Of a stretch of DNA of 64,000 nt, positions 1 through 10,981 are shown in pieces. The notes under the pieces were generated by a model. The model was not told the DNA's origin and ran no database searches. It was given only the letters and a program-made list of their open reading frames with translations. Origin of the DNA: Lunularia cruciata (lineage: Eukaryota > Streptophyta > Marchantiopsida > Lunulariales > Lunulariaceae); contig OX419758.1 of the NCBI GenBank assembly GCA_948567375.1, forward strand, positions 29,393,001 to 29,457,000, in the 5' to 3' direction. A program made the position numbers and the translations under genes. Position 1 is the stretch's first letter. Each line of letters opens with the position of its first letter.

Positions 1-94
1 TCAACAAAGGATGCCAAATTGACATAATTACAATGGGAATTTGACCTTAGATTTCATGTTCAAGGAAAATTACAAGGAAACATGGTGTGTAGCT

Positions 95-112
95 CAAACC
101 CTAAACCCTAAA
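95..112. repeat. Interstitial telomere-type repeat (two and a half AAACCCT units)
   Basis: The plant telomere heptamer appears two and a half times in a row. Such short blocks occur as interstitial relics or as telo-box promoter elements. No gene start is supported next to it, so a chance or relic origin is likely. Confidence 0.6.
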
Positions 113-204
113 CAAGCGCTATGGAAATGGTCAGCAGAAAAATGTAAAGAGCTTTTGGGAGAGTTGAAAAACCATGAGGAGAAATATGTGCTAGAGTGGG
201 CCAA

Positions 205-642
205 TGTAATATTCCAATGACAAGAGAACCCTCCAAAACAAGCACAAGAGAGAAAACACAAGCTTCACACTCAATACTCCAATGCACCAAAGGAACACCT
301 TGTCTTTATTGTATAGAAAAGAGGATTCACTCAGAGGAAGTTCAAATAGATTTGACAAAAGGGAATCTTTAAGGAATCTTCTTTTAAGAAGCTCAGAATT
401 GCAAAGATGAGGTACCATTGGAAAGCTCAATGAGATAAATAATGGAGGGAGAAGGCAAGCCATTTCTTCCTCCAAAATTGGTTCTGAAGTTTTTAGTGTT
501 TTTGGCTCCTACCCTATTAGAAGAAGTACTCTTTTGGTGACACCTCTATCTAATCTACTTATTCCATTATATACAATATACTTCTAGATATTACCAAGCC
601 AATTTCCATCTTTAGATAATATGTCTAGCTTTTGGTATTGCA
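205..642 (-). repeat. LTR of element B (3' LTR, minus sense)
   Basis: Starts TGTAATATTCC and ends GGTATTGCA, matching the TGTAATAC...GTATTACA ends of element A's LTRs. It is 438 bp against 737-741 bp in A. Part of the difference is that A's LTR holds an internal tandem duplication that B lacks. The polypurine-like tract complement (CCTCTCCCCTTG) follows directly, as at the same place in A. Confidence 0.8.
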
Positions 643-1059
643 AACCTCTCCCCTTGTAAGATGCAACATCCTCGTTACAAAGCTATTGCTCAAAAGATTG
701 CACCAACACCAATGCATGGATCAAGTTGGCTATTAGCTCCCATGTTGCCTCATGGGTACCCTTTCCAATGTACACGATATTCTACATGCGGATGGAGGGT
801 ACCACAGATGTGCTTCTAGAGAATGCTTTTGACTTCATATTCCTTTGTGCCATCAATGAGTGTTGGACAACGTCTAACTTCTTGTATGGAAGGAAAGTGC
901 GGCGGTTGGGGTGCATATCTACATAGTAAGGAAACATGGAACACTAGATGGATCTTCATGTGTGATGGCAGCTTGAGGTGGTAGGCCGTTATGCCAATTT
1001 GATGAAAAATGGGAAAGGCCCAATAAAATGACGCTTGAGCTTACAAGGCCAACTAACAT
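643..1059 (-). pseudogene. Element B integrase C-terminus/chromodomain remnant
   Basis: Aligns with element A at about 9,535-9,960, which encodes the end of integrase and the chromodomain. No open frame remains. The piece stops abruptly at 1,059, where the 2.2-kb insertion begins. Homology resumes at 3,251. Confidence 0.75.
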
Positions 1060-3250
1060 TGTTGTACTTTTCTTTTCTCTCTCTGAGAACACAAAGGTGC
1101 CTAGCTGTGGAGCCTATAGATTAGAGGTTGGTGGTAAACCAATCCATACTAGTTTGAGCGTGCATAGATCCCAACCAGTAGAACCTTTCACTCTAGGTTT
1201 TTGTATTCTTGCTATCGGGTAGAGTTGTAATGGACTACCAAACTTGTCATCATAACACGCACTCTTGGTCTACTGGTCATCACTTCCAACATTACCAAGG
1301 AGAAATATACAACTCTCCTAGAAAGAAAGAACCTAAGCACAATGCCTGCACACCAATCCAAACCAATTGGGCATACAAACAAGCATGCAAGCATGGAGAG
1401 GATCCAATCACAAAAATCCAACAACAACACTCCGTGCTTTTTGTGAAAATTGAGCTTCAAAGCCCTCTTGCTCTGTCATCAAACCAATTTCAACTTGTAC
1501 TCCAAGCTTCCTCCAATATGTACTTTAGCCTTCACCCCGTTTGTACTCCAAGTGGAATGATCCTATGTCTTATTGATGAGGAAAATCCTATGCAACTTAG
1601 ATGTGCATAACTTTCTCTATGTAACTTTTATTGGAGTGTTCTAGAATAAAATGAAAATCCTGGGTAATTTTCTTTCCAATGATACAAAATAAGCCACAAT
1701 CTGATCACTTCAGCTCCCCAAACAAGCTCTTGAACTTAACCAATGTTTTGTAATTTTTACCCTAATTTCAAAATCCCTAATTTAGGATTTGCTCCTGGTT
1801 TTGGGTAACTTTCCCTAGATTTCTGGATCAGAGATGCACCTAATCCTCACAAATACTCTAGCAACCTAAAATCCTCAGTCAAAGATATACAAATAGGAGA
1901 ATATACACTCAATCATGATAAAATATAGAAATGATCTCCTTAGCTTATGACATATTTTCAATAGAGTTTGTTGCATCAGCTCTCACTCTCCATAGACCCA
2001 AGATTTTTGTGCTTTTTGATAGAATCTTTTTGTGCCCTTGTCTTAACCACTTTAAATTTTAGTACCCTAATCCAACCCAAAACCCTATATATGGATCAAT
2101 TCCTAAGTTGGGCTAACTTGTGAGCTCTACAAACCCAGGTGTGCTTGATCTAATACCTTGAATTTTATATTTGAGGAATTCACATGAAACCTCTCCATAA
2201 AAAGGAAAACCTTAACCTTAGCTACCAACAATACTAGAAATTTTTACAAGGTGATTTGGACCAGAACTTCAAGAGTGACCAAATCTTCAAACTTGATCAA
2301 AATGTCATCTCCAACTCCTCACTTTCCAAAGCTCCAAGTTCAATTGGACAGATCTGATTTGAGACAGATCAAAATCTAAATTTCTTGAGCTTTTCATTAC
2401 AAGCTCTCTATCAACTCATCAACCCAATTGAAAGATCATAAACATGTCTCATGAAGCTCTTTGAATAATCTAGTTTTTGCTCTTGGGTATGAATTCTACC
2501 CCCCCCCCCCCCCCCCTTGACTCAATCAATTATATCTCCCAAATAATTGCCTCAAATCACTTTATTCTAGCCTCCAAATTATAGCCTATCATCTCTTCTC
2601 TCCAACTGTGGTCCTCTCTCTTTGAATGCCTTTCCCAAACTCCCAACTTTTTTCTTGGAATCCGATCTCTTACAATTTTGTCATTTAGCCTCTTCACTTT
2701 TTGACAAGTGGACCCCACAACTCCATCTTGAAGCTCATGAAAAAATTGAGTCATTCTTCAACTGCAAGAGCACATAGATTGTCAAGTCCCATACTTGCTT
2801 GTAAGTAAGCACCAAAAGGACAATAGGATTTGGGTTTTCTATCATTGACTTTGTGAATACCGCCCCAAAATGTGCCACCATCCAATCCCATAAGCCTGAT
2901 GAGAAAGGGATTTGGGAGTGGCAAATTGGGATCATAGGACATCTCCTCATCAATTACTCTCTTTGACACCTAGCCTCCATGCTCTACTACAACTCTCATT
3001 CTCAACGTCCTCCTCCCGCTCAAGAGACTCCTCCAACTAATACACACCTTCCACCCAACTTTCCACCATCTATTTATATAAGAACCCTCAAAGAAGACAA
3101 GACCATAATCCATGTGGCCAATTGTATACATGTACATAGATTGCTCACATGGAGGTAACTCAACCATGGGATCATACAATTTACTCCATCTTTACAAAGA
3201 TAAACCATATCAGTTTACTTTTTCAAAGGCTGTGCAAACCACAACACAAT
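1060..3250. mobile_element. 2.2-kb non-coding insertion in element B, LTR-like
   Basis: The uninterrupted site can be read from element A. In B the sequence AACAT (possibly TAACAT) occurs on both sides of this block, at 1,055-1,059 and 3,251-3,255, as a 5-6 bp target duplication. The block begins TGTTGT and has ACAACA a few bases before its right end, so an old solo LTR or LTR-derived element fits best. No ORF with recognisable homology is present. It contains a run of 18 C. Strand and class are undetermined. Confidence 0.55.
2499..2516. repeat. Poly-C run, 18 bases
   Basis: A pure run of 18 C within the 2.2-kb insertion. Runs of this length mutate quickly and are also prone to sequencing length errors. 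Confidence 0.9.
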
Positions 3251-5742
3251 AACATGAGTTTGGTTGTGGACAATTAGACTTGATACCTAACATTGAACTA
3301 TGTGCTAGTGATATGCATCTCAATACTAATTTTGTCAATTTTGGGCAATCTCCAACTTGTGCTTAGTGTTCTCCACACTCTATTAGATTCTAGAAACAAA
3401 AGTGCTAACAACATCAACCTTGGTAGCCATCAGGTGGATCTTCATTAAGCTTAAAGTTGTGAAAGGATTCTCTCCATACATGAGGAAGAATAGTGTGATC
3501 TATGTGGATGCATTCACTAAATTGTTGTAGGTAAATTCCACCAATGGAAGTAAGGTGTTCCACCTCTCTTGCTCATCTAAGGTGAAGCCCTAGAGCATGT
3601 CCTCAATAATTTGATTAGCCCACTCTATTTGTCCATCTATTTGTGGATGGTAAGCCATGGACTTGGCCAATTTGGTTTTGAGGATGCCAAAGAGTGTTAT
3701 CCAAAACAAACTAGTGAATTGAATGCCTCTATTGATGATGAGCATTCAAGATAGGCCATGGTGAGAAAAGATGGTATCTAAGTACAATTGAGCTAATTGT
3801 GGAGCAGTCTTGTCCTTGGTGGTAGGATGTATGAATCATTTTGTTGAGCTTATCAATAAAGACTATGATGGAATCAAACCCTAAGGTGGTATTGGACAAT
3901 TCACAAACCAGAACCATGTTGTTGTTCTTAATGTTGTTTAGCAGTAGGGAGGGGTTAAAGGAGTTTAGATACAATTTGATTATAAGCTTTATTTTATTGA
4001 TAGAGTAGGTAACTTTAAACATACTCCATCACATTGCTGCTCATCTTGGACCAATAGTAATGTTATTTGACTGCATCTAAGGTCTTGTCCACTCCAATAC
4101 AACCTACAATGGCGGAATCATAACATTCCACTAGGATTGTGGTTTTTATGTTTGTGGCATATGGGATCTACAACTTGCCTCCATAAAAGGTATTGGTTAT
4201 GCCCTTAGTCAATTGAGATCCTATAATCTGTAGGTCAATTTTTGTAGTAGCAAGAATCATTGGCTTAAATGGCTAAACTACCATGACTTCTTGCCAAGGA
4301 TTCTTCTTGACTTCTAGCATCAGATTGTTTGCCATAGGTATCTAGGTGAATGCATCTATAAGTTGCTTCTTACCTTCCACATATGTGATTGTTATGTTGA
4401 ACCGTCATCTCCACTCTACCCACCAAATGTATAGATAAGATAGATCTCTTTGGGTCTTGGGGTAGACTAGAGGTTTGTGGTCTATCTCAAGATATATGGC
4501 TTCTTGCCAAGATAGGGCTTCCAATGCTTAGTTGCAAGGAAAATGTCCAACTCTTCTCTTTTGGTGGTGTGATAGTTTCATTTTACCAATAATAATCTTT
4601 GAGAGAAATATACAATTGGGTGCCATCCATCATTCCATTCTTGTTGTAGGACTACTCCTATTGCAATGCTTGATGCATGTATAGCCAACTTGATTGGATA
4701 TTTTTCATGATATCATTTTAGGATTGGGCATGTAGTAATGCATCTTTCAATTTTTGAAAGGCCAATTCTTGTGTAGTTCCCCACATCCACTTCTCTCTCT
4801 TGCTAAGTAGTGCTTTAGAGATTGTGCAACCTTGGAGAAATCCTTGACAAATTGATGATAGAACCCTATCAATCCCAAGAAACTCCTGAGTTGAGTATGA
4901 TCTTCTAGAGCACTCCATTTCTAAATACCTCTATTTTATCTATTAACACTTGGATACCTTTTTCATTTACTCTATGCTCAGAGTAGTTTACTTTAGATTT
5001 GCCAAACTTGCACTTTGAGATTTTGGCAAACAACTAATTTTGTCATAAAATCTACTTCTTGTAGATGTTGCTTGTGCTCCATCATTATCATATTGTAGAC
5101 TAAGATATCATCAAGGAAACTAATAATAGATTTATCCAATTTTAGACAAAATATATCATTCATCAAACTCATGAAAGTGGCTAGAGCATTGGTGAGGCCA
5201 AATGGCATCACTAAGTAATCAAAATGACCATATCTTGTTCAAAAGGCCATTTTGTGTCTTGATTTCCTTTGAAATCCTAATTTGGTGATAACCTCTCCAT
5301 AATCAAGTTTGGTGAAGTGCTTTGCTCCATTGAGTTGATCAAACAAGTCATCCATGCAAGGTAATGAGTATTTGTTCTTCATTATTTGTTGATTTACTCC
5401 CCAAAAGTCAATGCACATGTGCATTGTCATATTGTTCCTCTTCACAAATAACACAAGAGCACCATATGGTGATAAGTTGGGTTGGATAAACCTTTTCTAC
5501 AACATATCCTTGATTTGAGACTTACATTCCTCCAACTCATAAGGTGATAGTCGATAAGGGGCCTTACAAGGAGGTGTCTTCACATGAAGTACCTTGATTT
5601 TATAGTCTATTCTCCTTGCTGGTGGTAATCCTGAGGGTAAATAATCTAGAAAGACATCTTGAAACTCATTGCCACACATCTTTCAATTTCTTCAAAATTT
5701 GTCCATTATGTTATGCACTCTAGACTTCTCTTATTAGACCCA
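3251..5742 (-). pseudogene. Element B integrase, RNase H and RT remnant
   Basis: Minus-strand fragments match element A's pol in order. Integrase core and HHCC region lie at about 3,251-4,260, RNase H and the end of RT at about 4,400-4,920, the RT palm at 4,993-5,211 (FLDDILVY catalytic block visible) and 5,239-5,454, and the RT N-terminus at 5,497-5,679. Each fragment is open for only 60-100 codons between stops or frameshifts, so no enzyme can be made. Confidence 0.85.
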
Positions 5743-6403
5743 TGTGCATTTTAACCTTGATTTTCTATGGCCTTTTGGCTTTAGCTCTATTCTTGTAAGG
5801 GCAAAGGAAAGAGGCCAAAAATCCATATTTTTTCTGCTTGGTGTTTTCTTGTCCAAAGTTTTTGATTTGCATATGTTGAGTAATACTCGTGTAGTTTTGT
5901 TTTGTGCACTCTTGCGGGTAGTGCATGAGTACCTACACAACCCCTAATTATTACAAGCAAAAGGTTAAGGTCTTCGACCATTGGTGTGCATTGCTTTGCG
6001 TCATCAACAACAAACCCAATTCTTTTATTTTGGTTGATTATGAAGCATGAAGGAAGTGAGGCCCTTTTTAATGAAGGTTTATAGCATCATTTAGGTGAAT
6101 ACATAGCAAAATTGTGAAAACATAAGCCTAGAGAATGGCAACACCTAATTCTAAACAAGTTAATGCAAATATAATTAAAAAAGAGCAAATTGTGCTAAAT
6201 ACAAAATACTCTCCATGGATAGCATAGTCCAAGCCAACCCGCTTAAAAGCTTGATTAAACTATGACCAGCCATCATATCTGCAAATAAACATATTCCTAA
6301 GCTAAATGTGTGAAAATAATAAGAGATTGGCTCAAGAAGTACTAAGAAAGGTGCCAAAGGCAAGGGTACTCCTTGTGGTAATAAGAAACAAAAAAATTGG
6401 GGG
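5743..6403. mobile_element. About 660-bp unclassified insertion in element B
   Basis: Alignment with element A is continuous up to about 5,742 (end of the LLIRP-type segment between protease and RT) and resumes at about 6,404. The sequence between has no counterpart in A. It starts with TG and is non-coding. I found no clear target duplication. Boundaries are by comparison, give or take a few bases. Confidence 0.45.
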
Positions 6404-7755
6404 AACATCTATTTGTACTACCAATATATCCTTGTGACATAGAGAGGCAGTTCTTGCCTTTGTGATCTTTCTTTAAACTCCCAAAGATCTTCCATTGGCT
6501 AGTTCTCATTACTTTCTTTCTTTGATAGATTGTGGACTTGTACTACTCCATCCAAGTTACACCTAAGATTGCATCACAACAAGGTAATTATATCACTTGC
6601 CACTCAATTGCTTCTAGATACTCTCTTATAGAGAGTGTTACCTTTCTAGGTAATGACTCAATCCTCTTTGGTTGACCATTAGGTAACTCTACTTTGTCAT
6701 TCTCATCCTTCTCTAGTTTTATCCCCAACCTTATTACAACAAAGGCAGACAAGAAATTCTCTATTGCACAAGGTCTATTAATACTTCCACTAGATTGCTT
6801 TTTAGGACTCTATTTACAATAATCAATTGTGCATTTATCTTCCTCCACCTTTGCACACTTGTTATTGTCCTCTTCTTCCTCCCACTTTTACTCTTCTCCA
6901 CTAAGCAAATAAGGCCACAAGGTACATTTACTTGCAATCTTTGTTTTTGGGTGTGATTTTAGCATCCACCTCTTTGATTCATTTCTCTATGTGATTTAAA
7001 GGTCACTTGTATGGAGGCGAAGGGCCTCTTGGATCATGAGTATAACAATTGATGGCTATGTGCACAACTCAGCCACAATTGTAATAATGTTGTTGTTTTG
7101 CTTGAGCACCTTCTCCTTGTGGAACTCCATCCCTTATTTCTTTGACCCCTCCCCATTCTCCTTGGAGTGGTTGTGCTCCTAAGTCTCAAAAACCAAATGT
7201 TGCCCAATTCTGTAGGAATTGGTCCACCAAAATAGTGTGTCTCAGTACAATAGCTTTGCATCAAGAATACTCCTTCACCTTCTCCAACCGCCCCTTCTAT
7301 TCTTTGAGTGCAAGCAATGGCTTCAAAAACAATGTGATGATTTTGTAACATTACCTCTTGGCAAATTTGCTCTTTTAATCCCCTTTTGAAATTGTCAAAA
7401 GCTTCTACTGGACTCATATCATTTATTGCGACCTATAGATCAAGAAATACCTCCACATACCCTTGTATACTATTCTTCTACTTTGACCTCCCAGAGTCAA
7501 GTTGGGCCATTTGCACAAAATCCACAGTTTGGAAATTATTGAGCAGTCCTTCTTGCATGGCCATCCAAGCAATCTCACTTCCTTCTACCAAAAATGATCA
7601 TTCCCAATCATCATACCATGTGAGGGCTTTATTGGTCAAATATCCACATGCAAACATGCCTATAGAATGATCAGTGATCTCAATTGTGAATAATCAAATG
7701 TATCAATTCATTCTTGAAATCTAGTTTTCCATTACTCCCATAGAACATGATTGTG
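6404..7755 (-). pseudogene. Element B protease and gag remnant
   Basis: Lines up with element A from the protease (about 6,404-6,830) into gag. The longest fragment, 7,034-7,417, holds the gag segment [20 protein letters not shown], nearly the same as in A's gag, then runs toward the zinc knuckle in a shifted frame. Homology is lost at about 7,755. The 190 bases from there to element C's LTR are unassigned. Confidence 0.8.
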
Positions 7756-7941
7756 TTGTGGTTTGTGTAGCTCATGAAAAAGAAAAATAGTGTGGTTTAT
7801 CTTCATAAAGATGAAGTAAGTTGTATGATACATCCCACAGTTGAGTTATTGTCATGTGAAGAATCCATGTGCATTTAAGTGGCTAGCTATGTAGAGGATG
7901 ATCTTATCCTTTTCAAGGGCTTTGATATAGATAGGTGGCGC

Positions 7942-8581
7942 TGTGAGCCAGCCTGTCTCTCACTCAGGATGAATCTCTGATAGCTATCATGGTAGCGCAC
8001 CATGGACTAAGAAGGCAAAGAACCCCAACTCCATCATACTCCTCCAAGGCTAACACTCCAAGACTCAAGACATTGCTCACTAGAGAACTCAATGAGAGAG
8101 AAAGTTGCAAATGAAAGGAAGATGAGTAACTCCTCACCTCTTGTTTATATACTTGTGAAATAGTTACGTACCAAAGTTACTAATTACCGTAGTAACTCAA
8201 GTTACTAGACTAAAAGTCAAGTAAAGTCAAAAAGTAGAAAAGAATATCCATTCACATGGGCATATTCCACTAGCATGTGATCTTATCTTGACCCAACCAC
8301 TAAGTCAAGGATTCCTTCACATGGGCTATCCTTGGACTATAGGAGAATCCAAAACAAAAAGGCTTGCGGGCCCAAGTCAACACACTAGAATCCAAAATAG
8401 TGGTGCTCATATTTTCCTCTTCCTCTAAAGTAAGTTCCCCTCTATCTTAGCTATGACTAACTTTAGCTAATCATGACTAATGTAGAACCATCCTTTCTCT
8501 CTATATAATAATATATCTCAAGTACTTGTAATACCAAGCTCAATATCACAATACCACACACCTGCACAAATGGGTGTTACA
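7942..8581 (-). repeat. 3' LTR of element C
   Basis: 640 bp. In minus sense it starts TGTAACACCC and ends GGCTCACA. The first 360 bases match the LTR of element D at 23,039, and the last 160 match the segment at 21,588-21,750. The polypurine tract (complement of TTTACCTCCGGACT) lies at 8,582-8,595, as expected next to a 3' LTR. Confidence 0.85.
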
Positions 8582-8797
8582 TTTACCTCCGGACTAAGTT
8601 TTCACTTTATCCTCAAAGTGAAGATCTCTCTTCCTTCTATGATATATCTTCAACTTATCATGGTTAATCCTATCAAAGTTTCTTCCTCCCAACTCCTTGA
8701 GATCATAGGTGTAATTTCCTCACACCTTCTCCATTATGAAAGGTCCAAAGTACTTAGGCAGAAACTTCTTTTGCACTTTCTTGAATTGAATAGAATC

Positions 8798-9534
8798 TGT
8801 AATACTTCGAGGACAAGAGAAGAGAGAAAACACAGATTTCACACTCAAACATTCGATGCCCCAAGGGAGCACCTTCTCTTTATTATATAGACAAAGAGAA
8901 TCTCCTCCAAGGAAGCTCCACCATAGGATTAGGGACATAGATAGGTGACATGTCAGCAAGCTCCACCCTTGGATTACTGACTTGGATGGGTGACCTGTCT
9001 GGTCTAGGTCCTATCTGGTTGGTCAAACGAGCTTTAACCGGAGGGAATATTTTAGGGAATCTTCTTGTAGGAATCTCAGAATCACATGAGTAAGGTACCG
9101 TTGGAAAGCTCTCGACGAGACAAACCAGGGGGAGGGAAGGCCAGCCTTTCCTCTGTTGGGGGGGAATCTGCACATTTTCGAGGCCTAATTCATCCGTTTA
9201 AACCTCCGAAATTGCCTTCAAAGATTTCAGGCATATTTCGGTTCCTACTCTATTAGTAGAAGTCCCCTTTTGGTGATACCTCTTTCTGATCTGTTTAGTC
9301 CATCATGTGTAACATCCTTCCAGATGTTACCAAACCAATTCCCATCTTTAAATCATATGTCTAGCTATTGGTTCTAAGGTTCTCAAGTCTATTTCGGTTT
9401 CTGCCCTATTAGTAGAAGTACTCTTTTGGTGATACTTCTATCTGATCTATTTTGACCATCATGTATAACATCATTCTAGATGTTACCAAACCAAATTTCA
9501 CATCTAGATCATATGGCTAACCCTTGGTATTACA
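8798..9534 (-). repeat. 3' LTR of element A
   Basis: 737 bp with the 8-bp terminal inverted repeat TGTAATAC/GTATTACA. A TATATAATAAAG motif in minus sense near 8,880 is the likely promoter TATA box. Within the LTR, about 9,238-9,396 and about 9,397-9,534 are two diverged copies of one segment (each has CTATTAGTAGAAGT and TTTTGGTGATAC), an internal tandem duplication absent from element B's LTR. Confidence 0.95.
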
Positions 9535-9549
9535 GACCTCCCTCCTTTT
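9535..9549 (-). other. Polypurine tract of element A
   Basis: In minus sense AAAAGGAGGGAGGTC lies directly before the 3' LTR. This is the position and composition expected for the plus-strand primer made by RNase H during reverse transcription. Confidence 0.85.
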
Positions 9550-10882
9550 AAGACGCAACGTCCTCGTTGTGCAATTGTTGCTCAAATGCTTGCACCAACA
9601 CCGGTGCATGTGCCAAATTGGCAGCGGGTTCCCAGGTTGCTTCATAGAGAGGGTAACCTTTCAATTGTACTAGATATTCCACCCGCGGATGGCGAGTACC
9701 GCGCATGCGCTTTTGGAGAATCCGCTCTACTTCATATTCCTCTGTGCCATCAATGACTGTCGGACAAGGTCGAATGTCCTGTGTGGATGTACCTTGGCCT
9801 GATCGGGGAGCATATCTGCGTAATAGGGAGACATGGAACACTGGATGGATCTTCATGTGTGGTGGTAGCTCAAGGTGATAAGCCACAGCGCCGATGCAAC
9901 AAAGAATCGAGAAAGGCCCAATAAAACGAGGTCTGAGCTTACGAGATCCAACTAATGTGAGGTTGGTTGTTGATAGCCACACTTGATCCCCAACATTGAA
10001 CTCCATATGCCTACGGTGTGCATCAGCATACTGCTTTTGTCGATTTTGCGCAATCTGTAACCTGTGCTTGGCGCTCTCCACACCTTGTTGGATTCTAGAA
10101 ACAAATGTGTTGACTGCATCAACCTTGGTAGTCACTGGACGGATCTTCATCAAGCTAGAAGGTGTGAAGGGATGCTCACCATGCATGAGGAAGAACGGAG
10201 TGACCTGGGTGGAGGCATTCACTGAATTGTTGTAAGCAAATTCCACCAACGGTAGTAGGGTGTCCCACCTCTCTTGCTCTTCTAAGGTGAAGCCGCGTAA
10301 CATGTCTTCAATCGTGCAATTAGCCCGCTCTGTTTGGCCATTTGTTTGTGGGTGGTAAGCTGTAGACATGGCCAACTTGGTTTTGAAGAAACCAAAGAGT
10401 GTTCGCCAAAACAAACTGGTGAATTGGGTGCCTCTATCGGTGATGAGTACTCTAGACAAGCCATGGTGAGCAAAGACTGCATCTAAGTATAGTTGAGCTA
10501 GTTGTGGAGCGGTCACCTCCTTGGTGGTAGGGCGTACATGAATCATTTTGCTGAGCCGGTCCACAAAGACAACAATGGAGTCAAACCCTGAGGTGGTCTT
10601 GGGTAATTCACAGACGAGATCCATACTCACTTGTTCCCAACGTTGGGTAGGAGTGGGAAGAGGTTGAAGGAGCCCTGCAGGAGCTTGATTAGAAGCTTTG
10701 TTCTGTTGACAAAGTAGGCAGCTACGCACATAGTCCATCACGTCGTTGCTCATCTTGGGCCAATAGTAATGGCGCTTGACTGCCTCCAAGGTCTTGTCCA
10801 CTCCGACATGAGCTGCAATGGCCAAATCATGACATTCCGCTAGAATGGTGATGCGTAATTCTGGGACATTTGGGATCCACAA
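9548..10882 (-). CDS. Element A pol, second part: integrase with chromodomain
   Basis: 444 codons from the first in-frame Met-type codon, in the same frame as the upstream pol part. It inserts element cDNA into the genome. The N-terminal HHCC zinc-binding region is visible (H...H in the first 25 residues, then CLLCQQ). The D-D-E catalytic core follows at MDLVCE, ITDRGTQF and GQTERAN, then a GPF-type segment (RFIGPF). A chromodomain near the C-terminus (YEVERIL ... YLVQLKGY ... TWEP) marks the chromovirus clade and probably directs insertion to marked chromatin. It is separated from RNase H only by the TAA at 10,982-10,984; the codons between are open and in frame. An independent start here is unlikely to be natural. 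Confidence 0.93.
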   Translation of the reverse strand: MWIPNVPELRITILAECHDLAIAAHVGVDKTLEAVKRHYYWPKMSNDVMDYVRSCLLCQQNKASNQAPAGLLQPLPTPTQRWEQVSMDLVCELPKTTSGFDSIVVFVDRLSKMIHVRPTTKEVTAPQLAQLYLDAVFAHHGLSRVLITDRGTQFTSLFWRTLFGFFKTKLAMSTAYHPQTNGQTERANCTIEDMLRGFTLEEQERWDTLLPLVEFAYNNSVNASTQVTPFFLMHGEHPFTPSSLMKIRPVTTKVDAVNTFVSRIQQGVESAKHRLQIAQNRQKQYADAHRRHMEFNVGDQVWLSTTNLTLVGSRKLRPRFIGPFSILCCIGAVAYHLELPPHMKIHPVFHVSLLRRYAPRSGQGTSTQDIRPCPTVIDGTEEYEVERILQKRMRGTRHPRVEYLVQLKGYPLYEATWEPAANLAHAPVLVQAFEQQLHNEDVAS

Positions 10883-10981
10883 TCGACCCTCTCGAAAGGT
10901 GAGTCCTTGGGTGCTGGTGACACCTTTGGACGCTTGCGCTTCTACAATCTGTGGGTTAGTTTTTGTAGCAGCTAGAATCTC

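Larger units (their letters stand above)
205..7755 (-). mobile_element. Element B: old Ty3/gypsy chromovirus remnant
   Basis: Read on the minus strand, this region lines up piece by piece with the intact element A (8,798-15,405). A degraded LTR is followed by the end of integrase/chromodomain, then integrase, RNase H, RT, protease and part of gag. Every coding part is broken by stops and frameshifts. Two non-homologous blocks interrupt the alignment, at 1,060-3,250 and about 5,743-6,403. The homology stops inside gag near 7,755, so the 5' LTR is missing. It is a much older member of the same family as A. The outer ends are by comparison only. Confidence 0.85.

Noticed and set aside
95-112. 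Proximity to a chromosome end from telomere-type repeats
   Set aside because: Only two and a half units, with ordinary retroelement sequence on the inner side. Far too short to indicate a telomere.
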